Position numbers and translations under genes: made by a program. Positions 63,386 to 64,000 of a stretch of 64,000 nt of DNA are shown piece by piece (within the stretch, counting starts at the first letter, position 1; every line of letters begins with the position of its first letter). Location of the stretch: assembly GCF_027497235.1 (NCBI RefSeq), contig NZ_CP114902.1, positions 3,299,501 through 3,363,500 of the forward strand. The letters are read 5' to 3'. The DNA is from Micromonospora sp. WMMD1128. Its GTDB lineage: Bacteria; Actinomycetota; Actinomycetes; Mycobacteriales; Micromonosporaceae. The notes beneath the pieces are model-generated. The model was not told the origin of the DNA. It did not search any database and saw nothing but the letters and a program-made list of their open reading frames with translations.

Positions 63386-64000
63386 ATGAGGACGCTGGGC
63401 GGGCGGTACGAGCTCGAACAGCGAGCCGCGCTGGGTGGCATGTCCGAGGTGTGGCGGGCACACGACCGGGTGTTGGACCGCACGGTCGCGATCAAGCTGA
63501 TCTCACCCGGCCTGGACGGCGACGCCGGTTCGGTGGAGCGGATCCGGGCCGAGGCCCGCTCGGCGGCGCGACTGGTGCACCCGAACGTCGCAAGCGTGCA
63601 CGACTTCGGCACGGCCACGCTGCCGGACGGGCGGCCGGTCCCGTACATCGTGATGGAGCTGGCCGAGGGGGAGACGCTCGCCGCACACCTGCGCGCCGGC
63701 CCGCTGGACTGGCGCATCGCGGTGCGGGTCTGCGCCGAGGTGTGCGCCGCGCTGGCCGCCGCGCACGGCCACGGCATCGTGCACCGGGACGTGAAACCGG
63801 CGAACGTGATCCTCACGCCGTCCGGCGTGAAGGTGCTCGACTTCGGCATCGCCACCCCGGCCGGAGCGCCGGACCGCACGCCGGAGGGGATGGTGGTGGG
63901 CACCCCGGCCTACCTGGCTCCGGAGCAGCTCGACCGGCAACCGGCAACCCCGGCCGCCGACATGTACGCCCTGGGCGTGCTGCTCTACTACTGCCTGACC
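63386..64000 (+). CDS. Ser/Thr protein kinase, 5' part, cut by the window edge
   Basis: A Hanks-type kinase. It starts at ATG 63386 with AGGGAG upstream, and 205 codons are visible. Motifs are the Gly-rich loop 'LGGMSEVWRAHD', the catalytic Lys in 'VAIKLISPGLD', the C-helix Glu in 'AEARSAARLVHPNV', the 'IVHRDVKPANVILT' catalytic loop, the 'LDFGIATP' activation start and the 'GTPAYLAPEQL' P+1 loop. All key residues are present, so it should be active. The C-terminal part, including any membrane and sensor domain, is outside the window. Divergent from the two-component operon across a 182-bp gap. Confidence 0.93.
   Translation, partial: MRTLGGRYELEQRAALGGMSEVWRAHDRVLDRTVAIKLISPGLDGDAGSVERIRAEARSAARLVHPNVASVHDFGTATLPDGRPVPYIVMELAEGETLAAHLRAGPLDWRIAVRVCAEVCAALAAAHGHGIVHRDVKPANVILTPSGVKVLDFGIATPAGAPDRTPEGMVVGTPAYLAPEQLDRQPATPAADMYALGVLLYYCLT

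Overview
The window is high-GC actinobacterial chromosome and looks like Micromonospora or a close relative in Micromonosporaceae. The grounds are third-position G/C bias that opens long antisense shadow frames, frequent GTG starts, 4-bp and 8-bp stop/start overlaps, an actinobacterial ClpC-type chaperone, a SecA2-type ATPase, a SigB/F-type sigma factor, and dispersed GC-rich hairpin elements between genes. The genus is an inference. I saw no rRNA or tRNA genes, no CRISPR array, no insertion sequence and no prophage.

Layout. 0-3.6 kb: DUF3140 protein, Clp ATPase, NYN/PIN-like protein. 3.7-8.3 kb: a tight four-gene operon (two small helical proteins, an FtsK/HerA-type ATPase with an N-terminal coiled coil, a coiled-coil membrane protein). 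8.4-10 kb: a JmjC-type oxygenase gene preceded by a 100-residue peptide with four 21-residue repeats, a candidate modified-peptide system. 10-20 kb: small stress and regulatory genes (DUF2267, DUF72, DksA/TraR, a kinase fold without P-loop lysine, two paralogous winged-helix regulators, a rhodanese/cysteine dioxygenase pair, ankyrin, DUF3500, methyltransferase, DUF2231, GAF-ANTAR). The 18.0-18.4 kb gap holds two repeat arrays around a 52-bp palindrome. 20-28.6 kb: SecA2, ABC exporter, two dehydrogenases, and divergent glycosyltransferases, one GpgS-like. 28.8-33 kb: a STAS-HATPase protein, a stand-alone cytochrome oxidase subunit I and a sigma-STAS fusion. 33-40.4 kb: an unknown 471-residue protein, a TPP enzyme coupled to an Rv2629-like protein, small membrane proteins, and a glutamate-cysteine ligase-like enzyme. 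40.4-42.6 kb: a secreted triple-repeat protein, a membrane protein and a frameshifted gene. 42.8-52.2 kb: trehalose/glycogen metabolism (treX-treY-treZ, a divergent GT4 synthase) and citrate synthase. 52.3-56 kb: small membrane protein, methyltransferase and membrane sulfatase-fold operon. 56-64 kb: VOC protein, AraC regulator, an operon of response regulator, histidine kinase, GT39 and GT2-GtrA, and the 5' part of a Ser/Thr kinase cut by the window edge.

Genes that probably work together: treX, treY and treZ convert alpha-glucan to trehalose, with the divergent GT4 enzyme a likely glucan synthase. The two-component pair heads an operon for membrane glycosyltransferases. The anti-sigma-like kinase and the sigma-STAS fusion flank ctaD and may form one partner-switching circuit. 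Two families of short dispersed inverted repeats (six copies of one, three of the other) punctuate the intergenic gaps, and one copy lies in frame inside the GT39 gene.
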